From assembly GCA_030770535.1 (NCBI GenBank), contig JASVEC010000001.1:1054001-1118000 (forward strand): 64,000 nucleotides of DNA, given 5' to 3'. Below, in pieces: positions 44,361 through 54,170 of this stretch. Below the pieces are notes generated by a model. The model was not told where the DNA came from, searched no databases, and saw only the letters and a program-made list of their open reading frames with translations. The DNA is from Batkoa obscura. Taxonomy: Eukaryota; Entomophthoromycota; Entomophthoromycetes; Entomophthorales; Batkoaceae. Made by a program: the position numbers and the translations under genes. Numbering within the stretch: the first letter of the stretch is position 1; every line of letters begins with the position of its first letter.

Positions 44361-45107
44361 TATGTTGATATTGTAATAATTAAGTAGAGATTGTATAAGA
44401 GATAACCTATATACGTATTTTAAAATTTTAAAGTTATTTTAATAACAAACTACATTGCGTTTCATTTTATAGCATTTAGGCATTTAAGTAGGCTTCTATT
44501 TACATGTGATTAGCTATTTCAAGTTTTATATTTTAGACTTTATTCCATATGCTTTTATTGATAGGTGATTTATACACTGAATTGAAAAAATTCAAATGTT
44601 TATAATGTTTACAATGCTTTTTACATTTTATAACAAACAATACGAATAAAAGATAATAAACTATAAAGTTAAAGCTATGATTTAGTTTATCTTGATATTA
44701 ATCTTTTGTTTGCTTTAAAAATTTAGCTGATGCACTAAGAGCTCTTGTAAATTGGTCAAGTTTATTTTGAATGAAGCTGTAAACAGAATGTGAATTCTGA
44801 AATTGAAATGGTGCATGTTTTGGTAGTATGCTATATTGGCATTTATATTATTTATCTACATTAGCTCTTAAAGTTATAATAAAGTTATAATAAAGATACT
44901 TAAAAAAGCTTGAAAACAATTTTAGGGTTGATGGGTTTATTAATATAATAAAAAAAGCAATAACAATTAACTTAGTATTATCATAGTAACTAAATTCAAC
45001 AATTTTAAAAAATCCTACCACAGTGTCAACTATCTTTCGTTAAATCCCGTTAAAGATCCCCTTCTCTCCAAAGCTAGCTAGGCTTGTTAATGAGATATTA
45101 ATGTAAG
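44361..45107. other. Intergenic, no feature seen
   Basis: About 750 bp of AT-rich sequence; nothing recognised except a short AAGTTATAATAAAGTTATAATAA-type direct repeat near 44873-44893. Confidence 0.45.
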
Positions 45108-45416
45108 CTAAAATCTACTCATCGAATCCAAAATTTCTGGAAGCTTACTAATCAACATGTGGTCAATAGAAACTGTGTTTCTCTTGTTCTTAGTTCCCTT
45201 TAACTCAAAGTCCACGTTAAAATCATAGTCATATTCCAAATCAATATTATAATATTCATAGCCACTATGTCTGTTTTCAATAAATTTAGGCCTAGTCGTT
45301 CTGTTTTTAGGCCTTACGAACTGAAGTTTGTTCCCTAGTTGCAACTTGAGCTCTTCCTTCTCCCATTGATATATGCTCTGTACTTTAGTTAACGCTTTTT
45401 TAAAGGAATGCTGCAT
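45108..45416 (-). CDS. ORF-a family protein, copy 2 (C-terminally shortened)
   Basis: 102 residues. It aligns with copies 1 and 3 from MQHSFKKALTKVQ through EELKLQLGNKLQF, RHSGYEYYNIDL and DHMLI to near the end. It stops after SMSRF where the others continue with STIHISLTPKVATHL. Traces of that tail are readable just past the stop in shifted frames, so the end was lost by mutation. It keeps the TATA-like GTATAAATAGG (minus strand, near 45462-45472). It may be a failing copy. ORF-b lies 580 bp upstream on the same strand. Confidence 0.6.
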   Translation of the reverse strand: MQHSFKKALTKVQSIYQWEKEELKLQLGNKLQFVRPKNRTTRPKFIENRHSGYEYYNIDLEYDYDFNVDFELKGTKNKRNTVSIDHMLISKLPEILDSMSRF

Positions 45417-45993
45417 TGTGGATTTTGATTAGACTATAGTTAACTTATCTCCTATTTATAGCCTATTTATACTTTCTATACTTTTTTTTAATTAAAATGA
45501 ATTTTGATTTAGATAGTATGAATATTTAAATTAAATGATATCATTTATTAACTAAAAAGTAAATAAGAAGTTGCAATTTCTAAAAGATGGTAAAATATTA
45601 ACACATTTGATTTATCATAAAGCCATATCTAGTTAAAATATAAACCACATAACCAATGATGTTTACTACTATTTAATTTAAAATATTTGGTTCCTTACAT
45701 TTACTATTATTAATTGTTTTTACCTCAATCCGCCCATCTTTTTTATAGCCCCTCTGCTTAACTTTATTTATTATTTTGCTATACACTTACTACCGTTAAA
45801 GTTTATTAACTATCTATATTGATAAAGTAAGAATACTTTTATGTTTATTTTCAAAAAAGGTTTGAACCCATTAGGAAAGCGTTTTGTTAAATTAGGTTAA
45901 TGAGATTAGAAAGTCTCGACCTCTAATTTATTGTAGGTTTTCTTATATTTCAATAGGCACAAAGTTTTATCAATTGTAATACTTATCGTTACA
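45417..45993. promoter_or_regulatory. Conserved upstream region of ORF-a, unit 2
   Basis: Similar to the regions upstream of ORF-a copies 1 and 3 (42102-42460, and 61340-61704 in reverse). Shared features are the TATA-like TATAAATAGG, the CATTTACTATT block and the CCCCT-rich stretch. Extent of true regulatory sequence unknown. Confidence 0.45.
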
Positions 45994-46353
45994 TTACACC
46001 TGTACCCCAAAAGGAAATAGACCTTTGTCCATTATTGGCTGGATAATATAAAACACATCATACTCTACATCTATGGTTGGGTTTTTAAAACAGTAGTATG
46101 ATATTACTTTTTGTTGTGTAGTGATATAAATTATATCTCCATTCTTGTTTCCAGTTATTGAATTCCTGTTTTTTAATAACCGAAATAACCCCTTTTTAAC
46201 AGTTGCATTTATTTTTCTTTTAGAAACTAAACTATATCCTACCTTAGTGCAAGGTATTGTTATTATAAATACAATATTGATAAGTTTACTATTCTTACCT
46301 TCTATTTTTATTTTAATTGTATTATTATACATCATCCTCCTTGAACATAACAA
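45994..46353 (-). CDS. ORF-b, hypothetical protein
   Basis: 119 residues, open only in this unit; relics of the same frame are in units 1 and 3. Features: basic N-terminal part (KIKIEGKNSK), a hydrophobic segment LINIVFIITIP (about 24-34), basic RKINATVKKGLFRLLKNR, then GDIIYITTQQKVISYY, and an Ile/Phe-rich C-terminus ending GLFPFGVQV. Possibly one membrane segment. No recognised family. The other two copies being degraded leaves doubt whether this one is used. It is on the same strand as and upstream of ORF-a copy 2. Confidence 0.42.
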   Translation of the reverse strand: MLCSRRMMYNNTIKIKIEGKNSKLINIVFIITIPCTKVGYSLVSKRKINATVKKGLFRLLKNRNSITGNKNGDIIYITTQQKVISYYCFKNPTIDVEYDVFYIIQPIMDKGLFPFGVQV

Positions 46354-46435
46354 CTAATACACAATTCTATTTGAGTTATTTTTTAAAGTTTATTAAGTTT
46401 CCAACTTTAAACTTATTTTAACCACCATTTTAATC

Positions 46436-46500
46436 AATAACTTGGGGCGGGTTTAAAAAAAAGTACTCTATCGGAATAATAATTCTAGGCATTTTTCAAA
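46436..46500. promoter_or_regulatory. Conserved GC-rich block of the ORF-a/b unit (unit 2)
   Basis: GGGGCGGGTTT followed by an AAAGTA stretch and a TCTAGGCATTTTTC block. The same order occurs at 43160-43201 and, reversed, at 60690-60750. Such G/C runs are rare here, so conservation in all three units suggests a promoter element or an element end. Confidence 0.5.
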
Positions 46501-46734
46501 ATGAAGTTGAGAAGGATGATATAATATATAATTGAAATAAGCAAAGCAATAAAAAATAGATTTTAAAAAGTTGAAATTTAATTACATTTACATTATGAAA
46601 TAAATTAATATTTTTATTTGCTAAAAAATAATTGAAAATGCCAGCTTATTTTGGTATTTTGCTTATCCTTCAAACATCTTAAAATTTTGAAAAAAACGTT
46701 TTATAATTTGTTTTGTTAAATAAAAAATACGATA

Positions 46735-46832
46735 TGGGGGTATATTTTTTGTTTAAGAGTTTTACTAACAATTTTTCCACTAAAACAGCGCCTAAAAAAT
46801 GGAAAAAGTGATGAAACCAAAAAACACCCCCA
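46735..46832 (+). mobile_element. MITE-A copy 15
   Basis: Plus orientation, TGGGGGTAT...ACACCCCCA, flanked by TA. Its mirror partner is copy 16 at 60388-60484, minus orientation, at the matching place on the other side of the palindrome. Confidence 0.9.
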
Positions 46833-47499
46833 TATTTGTATTTATTAATTGAATTATACCACTATAAACAAATTCGTCAACTTTTATAAACATTTTAATA
46901 TATTAGAATGCCATCTGCACAATTTATAGCATCCTTATTTACCACTTTATGTTCTAATTTTGATATATTAACCGAATGAAAATATAAAGTATTGTTATGA
47001 TGTTAGGTATTGAAAAGTTCATTTATAGTTATTGGTTTCTTTAGTTCTTGGAATAACTCTTTCAAAATTTGTACCCCAGTTAAACTAGTTGTATTGTATT
47101 TAATTTTTAACATTATAAATTAATATAGATCAAATAAAGAAGATATTTCAAATCGGTTAATATGTTATTGATAGTTATTAATGCTTTGAGGTGCACCATT
47201 AAATCTTTATATTTTAACAAAATCAATACATGGCTATCTAACCAGATAAAATTTATACTTAACTAATGTATATATTTTTATATTTTTATATTTTTATATA
47301 GAATGATCTATGTATATTTAATTATTAAATACACCAATATTAACTAAACTTATAATATTAATATTAGTATAGTAATGTATAAATTATACAAAACGACACA
47401 TTTATTTACTTGTTAGTTTTGAATATGAAATATTTTTACATTATATTTTAAAAAAGAATAATAAAAATACGAGTAACATTGATTCACATCAAAACGTTT
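46833..47499. repeat. Diverged outer spacer of the palindrome, left
   Basis: Reverse-complement similarity to 59701-60387 is readable in places (AATTTATAGCATC, GTATTGTATTTAATTT, TTCTTTAG blocks) but with many differences, unlike the adjoining arm. No gene seen. Confidence 0.55.
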
Positions 47500-47814
47500 A
47501 ATGTGTTTAGCTAATGCTTTGCTTAAAATTCTAAATCAAATAGTTTATTTAAAAGACATGAAATAAAGTTCTGTTCTCTATTTAATGAAGGTCTTCAATA
47601 ATAGTTTTTGCTTGATATAATAAACATTGTCTTAGATATGTGTTGTTAGATTATGTAAAAGCGGTCGCAAAAAATTTTAATGTCATTTTAATAAATCTCT
47701 ACTGATGGGCAGAAATTTTTATTATAATCAAAACTAGTAATATGCTGACTTTTATTTTTATTAAAATTTAGACCTTTTTTGAACTTTAGCTAATTATTTG
47801 TTTCTAAATCAACA

Positions 47815-47898
47815 TCAACATCAATATCAATATCAATATCAATATCAATATCAATATCAATATCAATATCAATATCAATATCAATATCAATATCAATA
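47815..47898. repeat. (ATCAAT)n microsatellite, left arm
   Basis: About 13 hexamer units, preceded by ATCAAC variants. The right-arm counterpart (59245-59375) has about 21 units. Confidence 0.95.
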
Positions 47899-47998
47899 AG
47901 CATAAAAAACGATAAATAAGAAATGTTAATTTTTTTCCAAACACTTTCTAAAATATTCAAACAAACAATATACTAAAATATAACAAACGACCTATATA

Positions 47999-48242
47999 AT
48001 TGTATCGCACGCGTCTGATTTAGTATCATGGACATTACATAAGGAGTGCAAAAGCAAGATATTGGATAATGGTTGTGTAGATTTGATGATTGTAGTTTGG
48101 CACTCTTTTTTGAAGGTTTAGTAGAAGTATCTAGTGAGCTTTAGGTGTATTAGTTTTTTGGACTCTAAATGGATTGAGACTCCTTTTACGAATTTAATAA
48201 AACTTAAATCTTTGTCTTTAAATATTAGTAATTCTTTTTGAT
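47999..48242 (+). pseudogene. LRR-like gene fragment in the left arm
   Basis: One frame, interrupted by two adjacent stops, reads SDLVSWTLHKECKSKIL ... VVWHSFLKV and then FRCISFLDSKWIETPF and NLIKLKSLSLNIS. The LIKLKSLSLN pattern is leucine-rich-repeat-like, as in F-box/LRR proteins. The fragment is broken, and its duplicate is in the right arm (58902-59145, minus). Confidence 0.5.
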
Positions 48243-48877
48243 TATTTGATTTTATTTGGTTCGTTAATATTAAAATAAGTTTTTTTATTTTTTTATAATG
48301 TCATATACTAATCTGATTTATATAATTATTACCTTTTATACATTCTTTCTTGGTGATGCTTATTTTGTCTACTTACATTTATTAAGTCAAGTTTGTTGTT
48401 GTAATAAATGCTTTACTGCTATGTTTTTTAGAAACAATATCAAATAGGACTTAAAAATCTCCTGCTTCTAAATTGAATTTTGTCATACTTATATTTTAAC
48501 TAGACATGCAATATTTTTATGATTATAGCTATACTAAATATAATACTTTATATTATATTACATGTTTCCATAAAGATACAACAATAAAGTATTTTAAAAA
48601 AAATTTGAAGGTCTAACTTATTCATATAAAGCATCTCGATTTTCAAGAATATATTCGAACGAAATGTATGAATGTATAAATCTTATACAAAGATGTTTAT
48701 AAATGGCGACAAATACTTGTGAAGTAGCTTTCTACGCAGGAAATCCTCTATTTCATTGACTCTAAGCGTTAATAAAGTAGTTTCGAGGATTTCTATACCA
48801 TACTATTTAAGTGTAAACTACATCTATTAAATCCTGATATAATCAATAAAAATTTATGATAAGTGTAATGAATTATA

Positions 48878-50535
48878 AAACAAGATTACAAAATTTAACA
48901 AATAATATATTTTGTAATTAATTTTATTTACAAAGCAATTCAATCTCACTTGCTATAAAGTAACAGTCAAAGAAAAAATGTTTTATAACGTGATCTATAT
49001 GCAATTTGATATAAGAGTGAGCATCAAAAAGCTGATAGTAATGATAAAGCTACTGAACGAGTGAAACAATGAAAGCTAAAATAAATAATCGTTTCTATTC
49101 CAATTGATTTATATGTCGAAATTTTGAAATTGCTTTTTATATTTTAATTTTGTAACTAATTTCAAAGTTATCATCAATGCTATAAGATCCACAAACTCAA
49201 TGATCCTATAATGTTGATGTTTACTTTATAAATGCCATTATATGATAAACTTATCAAAGATTTATAATAAAACTGGTTAAAAGTAATTGAAATCATCCAA
49301 AAGTAAGAATTTTTTTAAAAAAAAATTTAGCTATTAATTTGAAACTAATTTCAAAGTTTATCAAATTGTATCTTTTTTGATTACAATTATTAAATATGTT
49401 AAGTAGTACCCGATACTGCTCTCATCTACAAATTTTAACTTCCAGTTCATTTTTTGATACTGGAAAAAAGGAATATTGAACATTAGTTAAAAGTTTACTA
49501 TTATCTATTAACAGCATCGAAAAGTACTAATAGTAACTTCAACCCTCAAAATTAAAGATGCCAAATAATTTAAAGTCTGCTTTTCATCCATTCAATCATT
49601 TCTTAATAAAGTAGACTGCAACTCTCTTCTGAGTTTAATAATAGTTGAATCTATTCCAGTGTTGTTGTTAACACAACTAAACCACTCCATTATCTCAGTT
49701 GTTTTCATATGAAACTTTCCGATTAAGCAACTTTTATAAACTTTAACGTTTGAATTTAACAACCAATTATTGCTTCACTTTGAAATGGAATGACAAGATT
49801 GAATTTTTTCCAAATTCGATTCTATAATCCAGCTGAGATAAGTGATATATGCTTATTGTTGCAATGATGAGAGTATATAGGTATTAAGAAATCAGATTAA
49901 GATGATTGAGTGTAGTCAGTTAGGGCAAAATAGATGTTCTATTTGAATGATAGCTGTAGAAGAAAGATATGTTTATTTTGTAAAAATATACAAGGTTATT
50001 CCTTCAAATAATATAGCCTTAGTAAGCTTATGGTATATGAAGAGATGAAAGTGAGAGACTATGGCTTAATACTGATCATTTTTTAATAAAAGATAATAGC
50101 TTGGAGCATCCTTATTTTAGATATGTAGGATAATACGTTTATAGAAAGAACTATGGAGTAATTTTCAATTAAACATTTTGAAATGGAACTTAAAATGATG
50201 ACATTTAATATTGTGTTCTATCGGAAAAGAACCTTATTAAACTAATTTTTAAAAACAAAATAAATACACAATATAAAAATAGTTGAAAAACAGCTAATTT
50301 ATTATTATATTGTTACCTTATTAAAATACTCCGTTGTTTTTGAATTTTAGCTAAAAATTAAGGAGCATAAAAAATGTCATCATAAAAAAGATGGACAAAT
50401 TAAATAAAATTCATAGTTAAGAGCTTCAATTTAGCCATAAAATTAATTAACAATTTCAATATTTTTTATATTTTGTATTCTATTTTTAAAAAAAGACAAT
50501 AAATAAATAAGATTATACAGCTATAAACAACAAAT
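48878..50535. other. Inner spacer left of the first Sec1 gene
   Basis: The first ~100 bp show diverged reverse-complement similarity to 58190-58260 (ATTCAATCTCACTTGCTATA versus ATTGAATCTCGCTTGTTA). A broken minus-strand frame at about 49500-49800 is listed separately. No intact gene and no counterpart of the UMP kinase gene of the right side. Confidence 0.5.
49520..49790 (-). pseudogene. Possible broken gene fragment
   Basis: On the minus strand a frame reads SCLIGKFHMKTTEIMEWFSC, NTGIDSTIIKLRRELQSTLL and, after a stop, LNYLASLILRVEVTISTF. Composition is protein-like for this genome, but no family is recognised and there are stops. Weak evidence. Confidence 0.3.
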
Positions 50536-53408
50536 ATGGTTTCATTTCAAGAAATATTTCGAGAGAGTAAGTCAATATCAATTAAAAATCAATCTTAATA
50601 CCCTTATTAACAACTTTTCAACTTATAGAATTCCTAACCAATGTGCGTTCCGTTAGTCAAGATGGTGAATGGAAAGTGGTAATCATGGACACTATGAGCT
50701 ATAAAATCTACAGCATAGTATGTGAGGACAGTGACTTATTAAATTTGAATGTCAAAGCAATAGAAATGATCCATACCCCGAGACCAAAAAGTCAAAATGA
50801 TGTAGCTGTTTATTTTATTTTACCAACGAAACAAAATATTGATTATCTATTATCGGACTTTCAAGATAGTCGAAACAGAAGGTATAAAGAAGCTCATTTG
50901 TTTTTTTTAGCTCCTGTGAAGCAGAGCGAATTTAAAAGATTATCTTCTAATGTCAGTAAATATTGGAAATCTTTAAAGGAATTGTATATTGATTATATGC
51001 GTAAGTTTTTAAATTAATTATTATTTCATTGATGAAAGTTATTAATTAATATTTTTTGATTTATTTAGCTTTTGAATCGAAGACTTTCTCTTTGAATATG
51101 GAAGATAGTTTTTATTGTTTATATGCAGGAAATAAAACATTATTTGACTCGGAAATATCAAAAATAAGTAAAAAGGTAACTAAATAAAAAATTGTAACAT
51201 AGCACATAATATATAGTTAATATTTTAATTTTAGCTCCTTTCTATTGTCCTGACCTTGGAAGAAATCCCCATTATCCGTTATCAATCCATGGTTGAAGGC
51301 AGTTTAAATGTGGCCCAAAGCTTAGCTACCAATTTTCAACAATGTATTGATAACTATTTATTAGAAAATCCAGAATTAGCAGCCACAACAATGGAAAATA
51401 ATAATAATAATCAACAGAGACCAATTTGGTTATTTTTAGATAGATCAACAGATTTATTAGCTCCTATTATGCATTCTATTACATATCAAGCTTTAGTTAA
51501 TGACTTTTTACCACTTAAAGATGGAAGAGTACATGAGTAAGTAATTATTATAACAACCTTACAATTAATTATTAATTTATAAATTAAATTAGACATACAT
51601 TTATCAATGGACATGGGGAAGAGAAGAAAGAAGAAGTCATATTAAGTGATAGTGATAATTTATGGAATGAATTAAAGCACCATCATATAGCAGATGTTAG
51701 TGATTATCTATTGAAAAGATTAAAAGAATTAAGTAATAATAATGCTGCTGCTGCTAATTTAATGGGAAGAAATAGTGAATCAAGTGAAAGTAAATTACCC
51801 ACTGTCAAAGAAATGAGAGATATTGTATCAGCTGTACCAGAATTACAAATGTTAGCCAAACAATATTCAGTTCATATTAATTTAGCTAATAAATGTTTGG
51901 ATATAATATCAAATGGATTAGTTGAAAAATGTATATTAGCAGAACAAGATTTAGCTATGAATATTGATAGTGAAGGTAATAGAATTACTAATCCATTAGC
52001 TATAATTGCTCCATTATTGAACTCATTACAAGTACCTATTAGAGCTAAATTAAGATTAATTATTTGTTATTTATTATATTTTGATCGACATTCAACAAAC
52101 GATTATTTACCTTCAGAATCAAATTTAAGAAAATTAATTAATCATGCTGGTTTAAGCGATTATGATCGAATGGCAGTAACTAATATTACTCATCTATTAA
52201 ACAATAAGCCATTAAAAGTACCCAAAGCAACAACTAGTTATATATATTCTTTATTTTGGAATAATAAATCAGGGAATGAAAAAGAAGAAAAAGGAGAAGA
52301 AGAAGAAGAAGAAGAAGAAGAATTATATGCATTAAGTCGATATAAATGCGAGATTAGCAAAGTATTGACATTAGCTTGTAAAAAGAGATTGAATCCTATG
52401 GAGTTCCCATTTACTAATGAAGAAGATAAACTGGAATTAATTAATCAATTGAGTGCTAAAAAAGGATTAAGAGTGTCTCAACCTAAATGGCAAAAGAAAA
52501 AAAAGAGAACGCAAAGTAAATCAAATACATTAAATAATGCAATAAGTAATGGAATACAAAATAATACAAATTCAATAACAAAAGATAAATCAATAACATT
52601 TGGTATGGACACTTTTGAAGAAGATGCTTTATCAATTTATAATAACAATAATGGAAAAATTATAATATTTATGGCAGGTGGCATAACATATACTGAAATT
52701 AAAGAAGCCTATGATATTAGTAAAAAATATAAACAAGAAATATTAATTGGGTCTACACATATCTTAACACCAACTTTATATTTAAATCAATTAAAAAATA
52801 TGTTATCTTTTGATTTTAATACAATTGAAATTGAATTACCAGATGAACAATCAGATACAATATTACCAAGTCCAAGTCCAAGTCCGCAAAAGGATAATAA
52901 CATTATTATTAATAGAAATATACCTCAAATGCCATCAAGTACTCCACCAGTTACTCCACCAAAGACAGGTACTAATGAACCTATTACAATTACAAGCAAT
53001 TTAAATGATGTAGCTGGACCATCATCTCAATATACAATAAATACACCCAATCAACCAAATATGCCACCAATATTACCAAAGAGACCATCATCACAATATA
53101 GCATGAGTAGTATGAATAGTAGTATGAATAATAGTATGAATAATAGTATGAATAATAGTATGAATAATAGTATGAATAATAATAGCAATGGTAATAATAG
53201 CAATGGTAATAATAATTCAAGACCACAGTCACAATATACAATAAATACACCCAATCAACCTAATATGCCACCAATATTACCATCAAGACCACAATCACAA
53301 TTAAGTAATAAAGAAGAACCGATTACACCATCGAGAACATCTTCTAATAGTAGTAATAATAGTCAATCAATTAATTATTTGCCATCAACTCCATCAAGGT
53401 ATTCAATG

Positions 53409-53442
<34 letters not shown>

Positions 53443-53484
53443 CAAGAAGTATATTGCAAGAGAACATAAAGAGTAATGAAGAGG

Positions 53485-53517
<33 letters not shown>

Positions 53518-53901
53518 TATCATTACCAGCAAGTATAACAATGCCAATACCCTTACCTAATCATCGTAGTAATAGTTCTTTGAATAAATTAAAACCTAAA
53601 TCGAATTACAATAATAATAGTAATCAACCATCTATATCAGTAGAACATTTATTAGATCAAAATAATAACAATAATACTAAACAAAAGAATCAATTACGTT
53701 CTATTTCTTCACAAGAAATTAAAAAGAATTCAATTAATCCATTAAGACAATCTTCAATGGATATGTCAAGAGGTTATTCTGCTCCTGGGGACACTTTAAA
53801 TAATTTAAATAATAATAATTCATATTTAAATAAAAAAGAATTACGTAAGAGTAATCCTATATTATCTCCATTAATGATGGGTGGAGTTCCTTTAATGATG
53901 T

Positions 53902-53941
<40 letters not shown>

Positions 53942-54134
53942 AACTGATGGATTTAATCCAATGATGATGCCAGATCCAAGTCAATTTCAAGCTATTTCAC
54001 CAATATCAGCAACAGGGGGTTCCTTTGATAGGGAAGAGAAAGGAGAAGATAAAAAAGGAGATAAAAAAGATTCATTACGACGAGATTCTACATTAAGACG
54101 TAAAGGTGGGGTTCGAAAATCAACTATGAAATAA
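50536..54134 (+). CDS. SEC1: Sec1/Munc18-family (SM) protein with long Asn-rich tail
   Basis: Five exons (50536-50566, 50629-51000, 51069-51175, 51235-51536, 51593-54134) give 1117 residues. SM proteins clasp SNARE bundles and are needed for vesicle fusion, here most likely at the plasma membrane. Recognisable in order: FLTNVRSVSQDGEWKVVIMD, KEAHLFFLAPV, YQSMVEGSLNVAQSLA, LFLDRSTDLLAPIMHSITYQ, LWNELKHHHIADVSDYLLKRL, VKEMRDIVSAVPELQ, and the domain end MAGGITYTEIKEAYDISKKY with IGSTHILTPTLYLNQL. Domain end is near residue 675. The remaining ~440 residues are low complexity: poly-Asn, NNSM repeats, two copies of a segment with TINTPNQPNMPPILP, and a basic C-terminus (RRKGGVRKSTMK). The tail is far longer than in yeast or animal Sec1. 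A diverged paralogue is tail to tail 36 bp away. Confidence 0.92.
53100..53520 (+). repeat. AAT-type codon repeats (poly-Asn / NNSM) in the Sec1 tail
   Basis: Tandem AATAGTATG-type units (about 53115-53180) and several AAT runs, coding NNSM repeats and poly-Asn; more runs lie at about 53900-53945. They remain in frame, so they are tolerated in the protein. Confidence 0.85.
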
Positions 54135-54170
54135 AATTAAATTTCTGTATATTGTATATATTAATTTAAT

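Larger units (their letters stand above)
47500..48877. repeat. Palindrome arm, left (~1.4 kb)
   Basis: Reads as the reverse complement of 58268-59700, essentially without differences over more than 1.2 kb apart from the length of an ATCAAT microsatellite. Outer edge is near AATGCTTTGCTTAAAATTC (47533); inner edge is near ATTTATGATAAGTG (48866). It contains the microsatellite and an LRR-like pseudogene fragment. Spacer to the other arm is about 9.4 kb. Confidence 0.9.

Noticed and set aside
46145-46357. 70-codon plus-strand hydrophobic frame
   Set aside because: Opposite-strand shadow of ORF-b; the minus-strand frame is longer and has relics in the other two units.
52990-53254. Tyr/Leu-rich minus-strand frames
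   Set aside because: Shadows of the Asn-codon repeats in the Sec1 tail.
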